A stretch of 64,000 bases of DNA from Apoderus coryli (taxonomy: Eukaryota > Arthropoda > Insecta > Coleoptera > Attelabidae): the NCBI GenBank assembly GCA_911728435.2, contig OU452207.1, positions 16,641,682 to 16,705,681 on the forward strand, in the 5' to 3' direction. The first letter of the stretch is position 1; each line of letters opens with the position of its first letter. The notes beneath the pieces are model-generated. The model saw only the letters and a program-made list of their open reading frames with translations, was not told where the DNA came from and searched no databases. Below, piece by piece: positions 10,117 to 20,773 of the stretch. The translations under genes were made by a program, and so were the position numbers.

Positions 10117-12545
10117 ATTAATGTATGATTGCAATCATATTAGTGTATGCACACCGTCGAAAAATTTGAAAATCGATAGGTTTGGTAAAAGCGTACCGGA
10201 AAATATATTAAAATTCGAAAATTTTGAGAAGCAATTACCCGTACCATTCATAGTTTATGCAGATTTCGAATCAATATTAAAACCAGTCACAACGTGCGCA
10301 CCTAATCCAAAAAATTCCTATACACATCAGACATTCAAACATGAGCCATACGCCTTTTCATACTACATTAAATGTAAAATCTAAATTGGTATTATATCGC
10401 GGAGAAAATGCTGCTGAAGAATTTGTAAATAGATGGATGGAGACCGATTTAAAAGTAATTTATAATCGCTATTTAAGCGTAGTTGTACCAATGTTGCCTT
10501 TGAATGCCGATGAAATATTGGAATTCCAGAATGCTAAGATATGTGCCATATCTAATAGAGAATTTGTAGATAACGATATAAAAGTAATGGATCATGATCA
10601 TATCACAGGGGTTAAACGATCTGGAGCCGCGCATTCAATTTGTAATTTAAATTTTAAAATACAACATTATATTCCAATAGTCTTTCATAATCTGTCATAC
10701 GATAGTCATCTTTTCATTAAACAGTTGGTCGATAACGATAGTCAATTAGATGTTATCGCACAGACCAAGGAGAAGTATATGTTGATAACAAAACGCGTTC
10801 CTATGAATTCATACATTGATAAAAATGGACATTGTAAAACAAGATACATGCAAATGCGATTTATTGATAGTTTTAATTTCCTACAATCATCATTACAAAA
10901 CCTTAGTGATAGTTTACACACAGATCAGTTTAATGCCCCACGTAAATATTTTGGGAGAACCGAAAAATATCAATTAATGAGACAAAAAGGCGTGTTCCCA
11001 TATAATTTTTTAGATGATTTGCAAAAATTAAACACCCCATATTTGCCAACAAAAAACGATTTTTTTGATAAGTTAAATTACGAAGCGGTTAGCGAAGGTG
11101 ATTATAATAGAGCGCAAGAATATGCAGATATATATTTACAATCTGATGTACTCTTACAGAGACATATCAATTAGACCCCGGTCACTACATAAGTTTACCA
11201 TCATTAAGCTGGGACAGTATGCTCGGTTTAACTAAAATTGAACTTGACTTATTGACAGACATAGACATGGTACATTTTTTCCAGGCAGGTATTCGCGGTG
11301 GAATTAGTGAGTGTTCTGATAGAATACACGTGGCAAACAATGCATGAATACCGGGTTTTGATGAAAGCAAACCAGAGAGTTATATTATGTATTTGGATGC
11401 AACCAATTTGTATGGCCATTCGATGTCACAATCACTACCTGAAAACGACTTTTCTTGGCTATCGAAAGAGGGAATTAGCGAATTAGAACTGTTAAATATA
11501 GACGAACATAATCGACGCGGTTTCATATACGAGGTTGACATTGAATATCCCACGTATCTCCACGACGAACATTCGGATTTGCCGTTCCTAGTTGAAAGTC
11601 TTTTACCACCTCTTTCTAAAAGCGTTACGCCCAAGTTAATCCCAAATTTATTCAATAAAGAGAAATATGTGGTGCATTATCGTACGTTGCAACAGGCTGT
11701 AAGACACGGTTTAATAATAAAAAATATTCACAGAGTTTTGGGTTTTAATTAGTCTCGCTGGTTGAAAAAATATATTGATTTAAATATATCATTGCGTAAT
11801 AAAACAACTAATAAATTTGAAAAATCGTTTTACAAAATTATGAATAACTCGATCTACGGAAAATCCGTCTTCGATTTTTACGGAAAACCGGGTAGCAATT
11901 CATCTGGGTAAATTAAAGATTTTTTATGATAAACCAATATATCTAGGATTTTCTATATTGGATCTATCCAAAACGGTTGTGTATGGTTTCTTCTACGACG
12001 TCTTAAAAAAATTTTTGGACTCTCTTATATTCAAAGCGGAAGAAAACTTTTACGATTTCATGAAAGAGAATACACACCATTTCGATACATCCAATTATAA
12101 TACACAAAACTCTTTAAATATACCAGTCACAGAATCAGTCATAGGGAGATTTAAAGATGAATATCCCAATGACCCAATCCTATCTTTTTTCGGAACTGGG
12201 GCTAAAGCATACTGTATCAAAACTCAGAACACGGAATTGAAACGGGCAAAAGGGGTTATAAAATATATTGTAAATAAAACATTGTCTATTGAAGACTATA
12301 AAAAAATAGTCACCACAGGTGGGTATATATTTCGCAAAATGAATTCATTTAACAGTACATTACACGATGTATCTACCGAAACAATTAATAAAATTGCTCT
12401 ATCACACAAAGATGATAAAAGATTTTTAATTCCGAATAGCACAAAATCAATTCCGTGGGGTCATAAAGATATCTCTTTTTATAGCATTAATCCAGAAGAG
12501 AGAATAAAAATATTATTAAATATGGTAGAAGAAATGTCTGATTAG
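10117..12545 (+). pseudogene. Protein-primed family B DNA polymerase, degraded
   Basis: The exonuclease domain is visible: Exo I FIVYADFES (near 10,250), a HDH-type block MDHDHITG (10,590), Exo II FHNLSYDSHLF (10,690) and Exo III YLQSDVLL (11,140). The polymerase domain has motif A YLDATNLYGHSM (11,390-11,425), motif B KIMNNSIYGKS (11,834-11,866), and C-terminal blocks AKAYCIKT, KRAKGVIKYIV, KIALSHKDDKRFL and IPWGHKDI. The motif C region (normally DTDS) is not there: sequence runs from LSKTVVYGFFYD straight to SLIFKAEENFYDF, so a deletion removed it. There are frameshifts near 10,380, 11,155 and about 11,900, and in-frame stops near 11,346 and 11,750. The family is that of Polinton-like and virus-like selfish elements; no integrase or capsid gene was seen nearby. 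Confidence 0.85.
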
Positions 12546-13501
12546 TTCATAATTAGTTTTATTTTTTCAGTTAGAAATTCTAATTTAATTATATGTGTAG
12601 GTATATATTATAAATTAAAACATTTTTAACACATTTACTATTTAGTTCGTTTAAAGTAATTTTTATGGGATGTTTGAATAAGGAATATTTATGTCTACTG
12701 ATTTGTATGTGTATTTATTAACAATATCTGACGTTGTGTTTAATACTTACTTTAATATTTTGTTATTTCATTTTTTTTTTCATTGTTTTCATAATAAATG
12801 TTAATAATGAATTTTAGATAAAATAGTGTCTGTTAGTAACTATATATTTATTAGCATTTAGCAATAGTTGATTTTTTTAATTTACGTTTCGATTTCAATT
12901 ATGTGAATAAATTGTTTTATTTTATTTGAATTTGCCTCTCATTATTTGTGGCGTAATACAAGCAAAAAACAATAAATCCGACGTATATTACCCACTAGGT
13001 ACCTATATCTCTGTACGAAAAAACGGTTTCTTCTAATACTTTACAACACATCTGACATAATCTAGGTAGATGGCGCATAAAAATAAATTTATTGATTTGT
13101 TTTATAAATATTTTTTTGTCGAATGATGGAAACATTTTAAGGATACATTCACCCAACAGATGGCTCTAAAAAATGTTTATTAAAATGATATAGGTACTAG
13201 CGTGAAGATGGAGTTATATATATTCTATTTGATAATTGGTAGTTTTGCTAGCATTAAATAAATACAAGTTCAATTATTTTTCATTATATGTGTTTTTATT
13301 TTTGTTATATATTTTTACTTAATACAATTAAATCATAATTATGATTTATTTATTTATAATTATTATCCATTTGCAAAAATACAATTAACAATACATACAC
13401 GATAATATGGCATATGACAGGGCTCATGTATACCTAAATACATTAAAAAAGGCTAAATTAAAACTAAAACTATCCAATTATGGTTATGATTAAATATTCC
13501 T
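12546..13501. other. AT-rich non-coding stretch downstream of the polymerase gene
   Basis: No ORF of note. It separates the polymerase gene from a convergent small ORF. The sequence is A+T-rich with poly-T runs and no clear terminal repeat that would mark the edge of an element. Confidence 0.5.
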
Positions 13502-13840
13502 CTATACATTTATATCAAACATAAATATTGATTGTAGTCTATTGCCAGCACAATTTCGTTGTCCTAAATAACTCAAAATATACTTTTCTGATTGACACAT
13601 CTCCAGAATATGATCACTCAATTGTTCCACACAACGTTTTGGTAGCCATACTTTTACCCAAGAATTCTCAATATCGTCAAAAATAATCGCTGAGATCGCC
13701 TGACCGTATTTTGTCTGCGACTTTGAAATTTTCTTCATTGGGTATCGTTTAATTATCTCCAACGACGTCAACATTTTCACCGGAGTTTGGTTATTTAGTA
13801 ATGCATTTATACTATCCAAATCAGATCTTGCTAGCGCCAT
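13502..13840 (-). CDS. Small protein, possible OB-fold ssDNA-binding protein of the polymerase element
   Basis: This intact frame encodes 112 residues. A short leader is followed by KISKSQTKYGQAISAIIFDD, VKVWLPKRCVEQLSDHILEM, and YILSYLGQR, the alternating hydrophobic pattern of a small beta-barrel. I recall short proteins with a T-K-[YF]-G ... [VF]-[FW]-LPKR ... pattern accompanying selfish polymerase genes in insects and cnidarians, but cannot confirm it. It lies about 1 kb downstream of the polymerase gene, convergent with it. A role in binding single-stranded DNA during protein-primed replication would fit. The start is an ATG with no in-frame upstream alternative close by. Confidence 0.45.
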   Translation of the reverse strand: MALARSDLDSINALLNNQTPVKMLTSLEIIKRYPMKKISKSQTKYGQAISAIIFDDIENSWVKVWLPKRCVEQLSDHILEMCQSEKYILSYLGQRNCAGNRLQSIFMFDINV

Positions 13841-15210
13841 TTTAATTATGTAAACAAAAATTTATATCACTTGATATTATTAAACAAATTAAAATAGTTG
13901 ATAATCTAATATTTTCTTCTAACTTGAGAATAATCAAGAGAGATCAAACACACACTCTTTTATATACCAACGTATTCATTCACATGTGTTATTAAAAAAG
14001 AAGGAATCACATTAGCAACCCTCTCTTTCTTCTTTATATAGTTGACACACACACTCAGACACACACACACACGCATACGTATATATTAGCCGATTGTAAA
14101 TATTCCCCTCTCCATATATTGTGGGTTTGATCGTTAGAAACCGACATCCATTAGTTCGAGTAATGGAGGGGTTTCTCAAATGCTGAGGAGAAAGGGTTGC
14201 TTTTGACATACGTACATATAAGCCGATGGTATATATGTACATTTGACATACGTCAAACCAACAATCAAAAGTAGGGGGAGATCTACCTTCGGCTAATGCC
14301 TTCTACTCCCCTTGTCAGAATTGACGCGTGGACAAAATACCGTAGCCTGTGAAGACTACAAAAGTCCTTCTAACGACTACCAGAGTCTCGCAGAATGCAA
14401 CTTCATCCCCGTAGACCACCCTAACGGTGCAAGGATCTTAATAAAAGTAAAACTGCTTACCTCCGTTGAGGGTTTATCCAAGAATAACAATCCAAATCCC
14501 AATAAATACCACGTGCAGCCCAAATGCTGTCACACTGAGGCGTACTTCTCCCGAAATCGGGTATTATGGTCGCTAATACCAAAAATTTCCAGAACAGGTA
14601 GCTGACCATCAGATTAATCACAGTTCCACTTATAATCCTTGTTTTGTACAAGAGTACAATTAAAATTAAAATGTTCTACAGGAGGGAGCGTATTTCCCGT
14701 TACACAACAAAATAAAAAAAAAACGTGAACTATTGAAGTTCTTACCTGTTTAACTCCAGTTCTACAACTTGCCGGTCGGCTCTTGCACTCCTATCTTTTC
14801 CCAAAACGTTCACAATTACGTAAAATACGGGTTAATTCTGCGGTTATATTTTGAACAAAATTCAACACTGTATATTTCGCGGCGGTGTATCTTATTCAGC
14901 GGTTTGACTAGAAGTGTCATGTCCTTCTCCTTCAAAATAGGTAAATGTACCTATTGCGGTGCGGAAAAAACCTCAATATTCTTAAGAACGCGAAATATTA
15001 ATTTTAAATCGAATGAAAGAAGAAGGCTTAATTTTAGTTATGAATTAATTGTTTATTTATTTTAGGTATTAATAGAATAAAATGATTTTATTAAGAAAAA
15101 AGGTTTTGGTTGATATTTAATTATTTATATATGAAGAATTAATAAAAAAAGAAAATAATATATTTTGGGACGAAACATTTCCGCCCACCAAAATACGAAG
15201 TATTTTTTAT
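13841..15210. other. Mixed non-coding stretch with an (AC)n microsatellite
   Basis: A CA/AC microsatellite with imperfections lies at about 14,044-14,075. Around it the phrase TTGACATACGT is repeated at about 14,205 and 14,242. A balanced-composition stretch at 14,300-14,780 has an open frame (14,312-14,605) that I could not match to any protein family. The segment 15,066-15,210 is AT-rich and ends with GGGACGAAACATTTCCGCCC, which could be the start of a minus-strand retroelement LTR. Confidence 0.45.
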
Positions 15211-15211
15211 G

Positions 15212-15604
15212 CTAACTAAAAGGTATTGTCCAATGGTAAAGGAAAAATTTTACCAAGGGACGCTTATAACTACCATGAGGAGTTTTGATGGTAGCGTCGC
15301 GCAAATGAAAATATTTCGGCCATTGCACGTCATCTACATGTTTATCGTAACCACAATCAACATTAATTTTCAATTCACTCAATACATTGTCCTTTTTATT
15401 TGTCTGTCCAACCACTCTCCATTCATGTTCCTCTCCAATCCGTGGAGTTTTTGGTAATTCGCTATCGCTAAGTTCAACGCCATCCAACACTTCCAGATCG
15501 GTGTTTCTATTAGGAACAGTTGATTCAGGCAAAGGCGAAAACCACGAAGACACGTGAGGTATTTCGTTACTGGCGTTGCTAACCATTCTGTCGTTGCTGA
15601 CCAT
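15212..15604 (-). pseudogene. Possible C-terminal end of a BEL/Pao-type pol
   Basis: The minus-strand frame encodes 130 residues. Most of it is an acidic, serine-rich linker (PRIGEEHEWRVV). The last 25 residues, ATIKTPHGSYKRPLVKF, resemble the integrase tail of BEL/Pao and related retroelements, where RVATVKT..G..KRPV.K closes pol. It is followed within 30 bp by GGGCGGAAATGTTTCGTCCC, similar to the start of a 3' LTR. The upstream core of integrase is missing, so this is a fragment, and the assignment is tentative; it could also be an unrelated DNA-transposon tail. Confidence 0.35.
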
Positions 15605-15729
15605 TAGTAGGAATGGCGAACGTTCAATCTAAATCAACAAATAAAAACTTATATAATTTCGAACAAAATTACTAACTTAAACACAAGATTTTGTTTAAGT
15701 TAAGCAGACTTCGTATGGAAATATTAGCC

Positions 15730-15785
15730 CTCCTTATCAGCCGCGCGTTTCGCTAACTCTGTTAGCATCCTCAGGAGAGAACATT
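15730..15785 (-). ncRNA. Hammerhead-ribozyme-like motif 1
   Basis: Read on the minus strand the conserved core CTGAGGA (15,774-15,768) is followed by a perfect 6-bp stem II, GCTAAC, with loop AGA, then GTTAGC, then GAAA (15,751-15,748) and a CGCGCG stem III. The order CUGANGA, stem II, GAAA is the hammerhead core, with G at the variable position, which is tolerated. Stem III is self-complementary, the form that works as a dimer in Penelope-like elements. The cleavage triplet is not obvious, so activity is uncertain. Confidence 0.5.
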
Positions 15786-16525
15786 ATGTAAGTGAGTTTA
15801 CTAAGACCAAATTTATTTTTTTTAGATATACAGGGTGCTTCAAAAAAGAGTATCATACCAAAGTTATGGTTTCTTAACTGGAATGCCCTGTACTTTATTG
15901 CATTTTTGGATTGTGTACAAAAAATAAGCTTAACTTTTATTAAAGTTCCCTATACCTAAATACAAGACGTTTCGCTTTATTGCATTTTGTCAAAATACAA
16001 GGATTGAGACACATATTCATTATGAATTGCTTGTTACGTAAAGTAACAAGAGTCTTAGTTATGTTGGAAATTTGATTCACACTACCATGCTTTCACCAAA
16101 CGGGCCGTTTCGTTGATCCACAACTCATCAGTGGTGATCAGCAGTTTGTGTGACCCAAATTTACAACATTTACGAAGACCTTATACTAGCACGAGAGATG
16201 ACTGACAACAAGATGTTTTTGGCGACATCTAGTGTGAGCAGGCCATATGCCCGGTGAAACAGTTCACAAACGATGGCCGAACGAAAAGTAATAACTCCAT
16301 TAAATCCAATTGCATCCTCAGGAAAGAAGCGTGTATATTAATTAGGTATAAAATCAATTTTATAGATCAAACGGTGCATATTTTTCTTTATTTTTTTTTT
16401 GTTTTGTTATCGAGTCGAATCAATAGCCATTTAAAAAATTTTGAGGATGTAAATAAAATGCGGGAGGTTATTTATATGTATCACATCAAATTTTTAGTTA
16501 TGTCTATAGTATATTAAGTATAAAG
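15786..16525. other. Unassigned repeat-like sequence, includes an ACAGGGTG-type end
   Basis: TATACAGGGTGCTTCAAAAAAG at about 15,829 resembles the ACAGGGTG phrase found at ends of several insect elements. No ORF with recognisable content. A palindrome GTTACGTAAAGTAAC lies near 16,034. Confidence 0.4.
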
Positions 16526-16627
16526 GGCGGTAAAGCATTCGTTGCAGCCCGCCGCTGTATAGACGTACGAATGAGCGAAGCGAGCGAGGGCAGCTATACA
16601 GCGAAGGGCTGCAGCGGCTTTACCGCC
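16526..16627. repeat. GC-rich inverted repeat (hairpin or MITE-like)
   Basis: The left arm 16,526-16,562 (GGCGGTAAAGC...GCTGTATAG) and right arm 16,594-16,627 (CTATACAGCG...GCTTTACCGCC) are inverted copies with a few mismatches. The 31-bp loop contains GAGCGAAGCGAGCGAG. Such compact palindromes with GAGCGAAGCGAGCGAG occur as dispersed repeats in arthropods. No target duplication was identified. Confidence 0.75.
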
Positions 16628-16991
16628 AGTGGTGCTTACAACTGTTTTTCGCCTGCCTCTTCATACTAGAATATTAAACCAAAAGAACTTTATTTTAATA
16701 ATTAATTATTACTGTTATGAACTGACAGTTTTTGACAGTAATTAATGGGAGTATTTTTTGACGTACATGATAATAGGCGTTATCCTTTGACAAACTCAGA
16801 TCAGATAAACTTATGTGACAGGCTCACATTTACATGTTGAGTATTTTAAATGTAGAAAGAAACTTGCAAATTATCTGAGCGTATACGCTATAGAAATTTG
16901 ATTTAAAATCTTAGGTGTATTTCGGTACTACAATAATAATTAAAAAGTGATTACTAATTAATAAGGGACAATTTTAAATAATTAAATGAGT
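16628..16991. other. AT-rich spacer downstream of BEL element 1
   Basis: This is where the 3' LTR of the minus-strand BEL element would lie, but I found no sequence matching the region upstream of its gag. No ORF seen. Confidence 0.4.
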
Positions 16992-17442
16992 TTAGCGGAA
17001 TGGCAGACGACTATCTATATAAACTTTCTCAACCCCATCTGAACCGGTATGTACTTCTGATACACGGCCTAGAATCCAATGCAATGGTGGAGCCTGATCG
17101 TCTTTAATAAGAACGAGTGTTCCAACAGAAACAGAACGAGAGCTTTTATGCCACTTGCTGCGGGTGTGTAAAGTGTCAAGATATTCTCGTGACCAGCGTG
17201 ACCAAAAATCTTGGTGCATTTTCTGTATGAGTTGCCACCTATCCATTCGGGAAATGGACAGAGAGGAAAGATTAGGTTCAGGGGGAGCTACAAGGGGTTC
17301 GGTAACAAGAAAATGGCCAGGAGTTAGTGAGCGAAAATCGTTAGGATCGTTGCTGAAAGGAATGAGCGGCCTAGAATTGAGGACAGCCTCTATCTGTATA
17401 AAGACTGTATTTAGCTCTTCATAACTAAGTACTTGCTCGCCG
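16992..17442 (-). pseudogene. BEL/Pao integrase C-terminal part (DUF5641-like), cut by Transib
   Basis: Reading from 17,442 downward: CGEQVLSYEELNTVFIQIEA, VLNSRPLIP, LTPGHFLVTEPLVAPPEP, then WQLIQKMHQDFWSRWSREYL, LHTRSKWHK, GTLVLIKDDQAPPLHWILGR and HTGSDGVEKVYI, ending prematurely LPFR. This is the classical end of BEL/Pao integrase with its C-terminal domain. The normal terminal VKT..G...RPV segment is absent. The upstream edge at 17,442 coincides exactly with the end of a Transib transposon. It belongs to the same element as the reverse transcriptase at 20.87-22.13 kb. Confidence 0.85.
17438..17442. repeat. CGCCG, putative Transib target site (left copy)
   Basis: The five bases immediately before the CACAGTG terminus are CGCCG, fitting the GC-rich 5-bp CGNCG target preference known for Transib. 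The right copy cannot be seen because the right end is deleted. Confidence 0.6.
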
Positions 17443-17460
17443 CACAGTGGGGTATTTGCC
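17443..17460 (+). repeat. Transib left terminus with RSS-like heptamer CACAGTG
   Basis: CACAGTG occupies 17,443-17,449. This is the cleavage-proximal heptamer shared by Transib termini and vertebrate recombination signals. The matching right terminus is not in the window. Confidence 0.75.
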
Positions 17461-17728
17461 TAATTTAGCGCGCCAAAATTCAATTTTGTAAATTTGTTAG
17501 AAATAGGTAGTAAATGCACCTATCATAAAGCCAGATAGACAACGAACCATAAAATATTCTTTTTTGGACCTCTGTTTTTTACGTGCAGGTGCATAGATAT
17601 ATCTGACTATTTATATAAGAGCACGTGTTTCAGTTAGTATTTCGTTGTATAAAGTGTTTTTGTGTGATAATTTTTTTGTATTTGGACATTGTTTTGAACA
17701 GAATTTATGATGGAATCTAGTCTTTCAG

Positions 17729-18289
17729 GTAAGTTATGTTATATATAGTACGTAAGTACACTTATATTTACTTTTCTTTTAATAATCATATTTGACAAAA
17801 AAAACGTTTTTATTTCTTACTTTTTATAAGGAACTTAAAAAAACCGTAAGAAATTTGTTATATCTCCAAGCGAGTCCCAGCTATAATTTTTACTTTAGAA
17901 TTAAGTATAGTTATTCTGCTTTCAAGATCAATTCGGCACTCTAATAATACGCTGCGTCCAATAAATCATCACTATTTTTATGCACTATGTTCGAAATACA
18001 TAATTAAAAAATTTTTGCAAATCGAAAACTATTTTGATATAAATTGTTTTTAAAACTATTATAGTTTATGTCTATTTTAATGCAAAAATAGAGGTTGCCA
18101 TATTTATATTTTATTTTGTCTCCTGGTATTTATTAATCTTAAAAAAAATGATGAAACTTCTCTAATAATAATAATACCTAATCAATAAAAGTGTTGGACA
18201 TTTTTTATTGCAAATATTGCTTTAAAATAAAAAAAATTGTTTCAACGTTTCGTATAGATTATAACATCATCAATATACCTTTTTTATAG
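17729..18289 (+). other. Intron in the Transib transposase gene
   Basis: GTAAGT at 17,729 and TTTTTATAG ending 18,289 bound 561 bp. Splicing joins a codon split 1+2 (G then GT) in frame with the long downstream ORF. Upstream, TATATAAG at 17,612 may be a TATA box. Confidence 0.65.
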
Positions 18290-19274
18290 GTCCATCACCT
18301 GTTACTCTAATCACTAAAAGAAAGTTATTCAACATTATGCGAGAACAAACTGATATGGATATCCACGAAAAATTGGATTTTGTTCTTCATCATCTGCAAA
18401 ATCGATTCAACTATTCCGAAGAAGATATGAAAGCCGTTAAAATAAAATTTTCTTATTTTAAATCGCAGATGAAAAGCAAATGGGCAGCTGCTCACTATAA
18501 CGAGAAGAGTTTCTTAGATAATAATAAAAATTGGCCTGAAGGTATGGTAGAACTACCCAAACGATCAAAGCAGGCTGCAGGTCGTCCAATAAAAGCATTT
18601 GAGCTTGCAAGTGATCGCACTAAGTTGCGAAAAACAGAAGAATTAAGAAGCAATGTAAGCTGCAGTGAGCTTGTATTTGCTATACACACTCAGCTCCAGT
18701 CTACAGGAAAAAGAGATGCTGCACAGGTTTTAAAGAATATTGCTAGCACTCCCACCCGTGCAAAAAAATATAAAAAATGTTACGCAACATATTCGAAGGA
18801 AAAAGAAGATAAAGGTCAAGAAACTGGAAATAAAATCTTGCCTTGCTACTCTGTAATTCAGAAAACTAAAAAGATGTGTTATCCTCTAAAAGACGCATTT
18901 AAAGTAACGGCCAAAACTGCAGAAATAAATCTACAGGCTTTATTGGATATAACAGTTAGCAGGTTACTTGAATCTTTGAGGTTATTGATTATTGACTCTC
19001 CGGATGAAAATTGCAATGACTTCACACTAATAAGTAAATGGGACTGTGATGGTTCCCAACAAACTCAATATAGAAGTTTGACGACGACATGCATTCGGAT
19101 GCTTACATATTTCAAAGTTCGTTTGTGCCTTTGCAGCTAACATCAAATGACAAAATTATTTGGCAGAATCCAACGCCATCATCTCCACGCTATTGCAGGC
19201 CAATCAGAATTATATTTGAAAGAGTCAACAGATATTACAAAGAAGGAGATTGCATATATTAATGGACAAATATC

Positions 19275-19315
19275 AGCATACGTTAATTTCCTTTTATACC
19301 GAGCCAATGAGAATC
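19275..19315 (+). repeat. MULE left terminal inverted repeat
   Basis: It matches the right repeat with few mismatches over about 40 bp: the first 28 bases are identical and then ACCGRRCCAATGRG-like positions vary. Confidence 0.85.
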
Positions 19316-19978
19316 ATCGTGCGCGCGTCTGCTTGTTGTAAGCCGGGTTTATACAGCATAATCATAAATATATGCATAATAATCACAAAAGTTGAATGCA
19401 TTGTAATCATAGGCACCGTTACAAGAGTCAGTTATAACGCTAATATACCTAGTTGTAAGTGTACATTAACAAATTATAATGTGCAATATCATACAAAACG
19501 CAAATTTTGAATTAAAACTCAAAAGTAGATACATACGCTTTCTCATATCAAAGATTAATGTACTTTAATCTTTGCTCATATTATTGTTTAAACTAATTTA
19601 TAATTATGCTTATGTTGTATAAACCAGGAACTATGTTTAGAATTAAGTCAACGAAAATTGGGATATTGTGATCAAAGAACGAACAGCTAAAATAAAAGAC
19701 TGGAAATAATACAAAAATTTGAAATAAAAAAAAAACATATTTATTAACAAAGTAAAACACGATAAAGGTAACTCTAACCGATCCTAATAAATTTAGGTAA
19801 TGAAAAATAACCAATGAAGACTTGCAAATGATATAAATGATTTTTGAATAACATACTATTTTGTAAGACTTGGACCACAATTCTAGCAGGGCATGTTCCG
19901 TTAATGTGTATACTACTTTCATACTGCGACTTTTACACAAGCTGGTATAGCCTAACATGAAACAATGGCATTGTGTTA

Positions 19979-20365
19979 TCAATTATTTAGCACATAGGCA
20001 TAAACACCTTTAGAATTAGTTCTTTTACAATTGTAGACTATAATCTCATCACCATTAGCCTTCTCGTATGACATACATAATCTACTTCTCTATTCTCCTG
20101 TCCTATCCAGATTGCCATTTCTTCCAAATTCCTAAAATTTAATATTGTTTCTTTAATACTTACGCTATGAATATTGTCCAAATATGTAATTAAATTAGCG
20201 TGCCGGGAAAATTTTTCTTGATTTGTACACATGGGAGACACCATGTTTCGTTAGCTCCTTGTTCTGAACTAATTCACCGTGGAAATTCCGCAGGTGCTTA
20301 TTTCTTGTGCCACTGGTAGCAAAACTTATTTTACAAATCTGGCAAAGTAATTTATCATTATCCAT
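19979..20365 (-). pseudogene. MULE transposase N-terminal fragment with C2H2 finger
   Basis: From ATG at 20,365 the frame starts MDNDKLLCQICKISFATS followed by TRNKHLRNFH, a clear C2H2 finger (CxxC...HxxxxH). A frameshift near 20,240 leads to SHANLITYLDNIH-like second finger sequence (F.RHANLI...H), then ETILNFRNLEEMAIWIGQ and a final VYNCKRTNSKGVY, ending at 19,979. The order finger, 'F.S..EF..W' block, 'Y.CNRSG.Y' block is that of insect Mutator-like transposases. The DDE core is absent. This agrees with the 9-bp target duplication. Confidence 0.6.
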
Positions 20366-20732
20366 CCTACAAAACGTTAATACAAAAATGATATTACGTT
20401 CTTATCATGAAAATTCTATTAATGCTGAATATATATAAACCTACCTTTTAGTTTTCGATTCTATAATGCAATAATATTCGCAACTTTTTACTGTGGAGCT
20501 CGTGGGTAAAAAAATATTGGCAACTATAACATATAAATTATTATTTTATATGTAGCAATAAAAATTGCTGTTATAAACGAGTTTGTTTTTGCTTTTTATC
20601 TAGTAACAGATTCAGTTTATATTATTCAGAGCACTAGCTTATGGCGCCAAAATATTCAAACAGCAAAAACAAAGCGAAATGCACGCCACCGATCCGCGAC
20701 GGCCATCCACGGAAACACGACCCAAGGGCGAA

Positions 20733-20773
20733 CGTTCCCATTGGTTCGGTATAAAAGGAAATTAACGTATGCT
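20733..20773 (-). repeat. MULE right terminal inverted repeat
   Basis: Inverted copy of 19,275-19,315, ending CGTATGCT immediately before the 9-bp target duplication ACAAATATC. Confidence 0.85.

Larger units (their letters stand above)
19275..20773. mobile_element. Mutator-like element (MULE), 1,499 bp, deletion derivative
   Basis: Terminal inverted repeats of about 41 bp begin AGCATACGTTAATTTCC at 19,275 and, inverted, end at 20,773. The element is flanked by a perfect 9-bp duplication ACAAATATC (19,266-19,274 and 20,774-20,782), the length expected for Mutator. Removing the element and one copy of the duplication restores an open Transib frame. The interior encodes only the start of a transposase on the minus strand, so it is non-autonomous. 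Confidence 0.85.

Noticed and set aside
6391..12545. Naming the polymerase region a Polinton/Maverick
   Set aside because: No retrovirus-like integrase, capsid, ATPase or long terminal inverted repeats were found; only the polymerase supports it.
14312..14605. 97-codon frame at 14.3 kb
   Set aside because: Balanced composition but no recognisable domain; may be an old repeat rather than a gene.
17612..17634. TATATAAG with TCAGT as a core promoter of Transib
   Set aside because: Spacing of about 20 bp between the TATA element and the initiator is shorter than usual; kept only as a remark.
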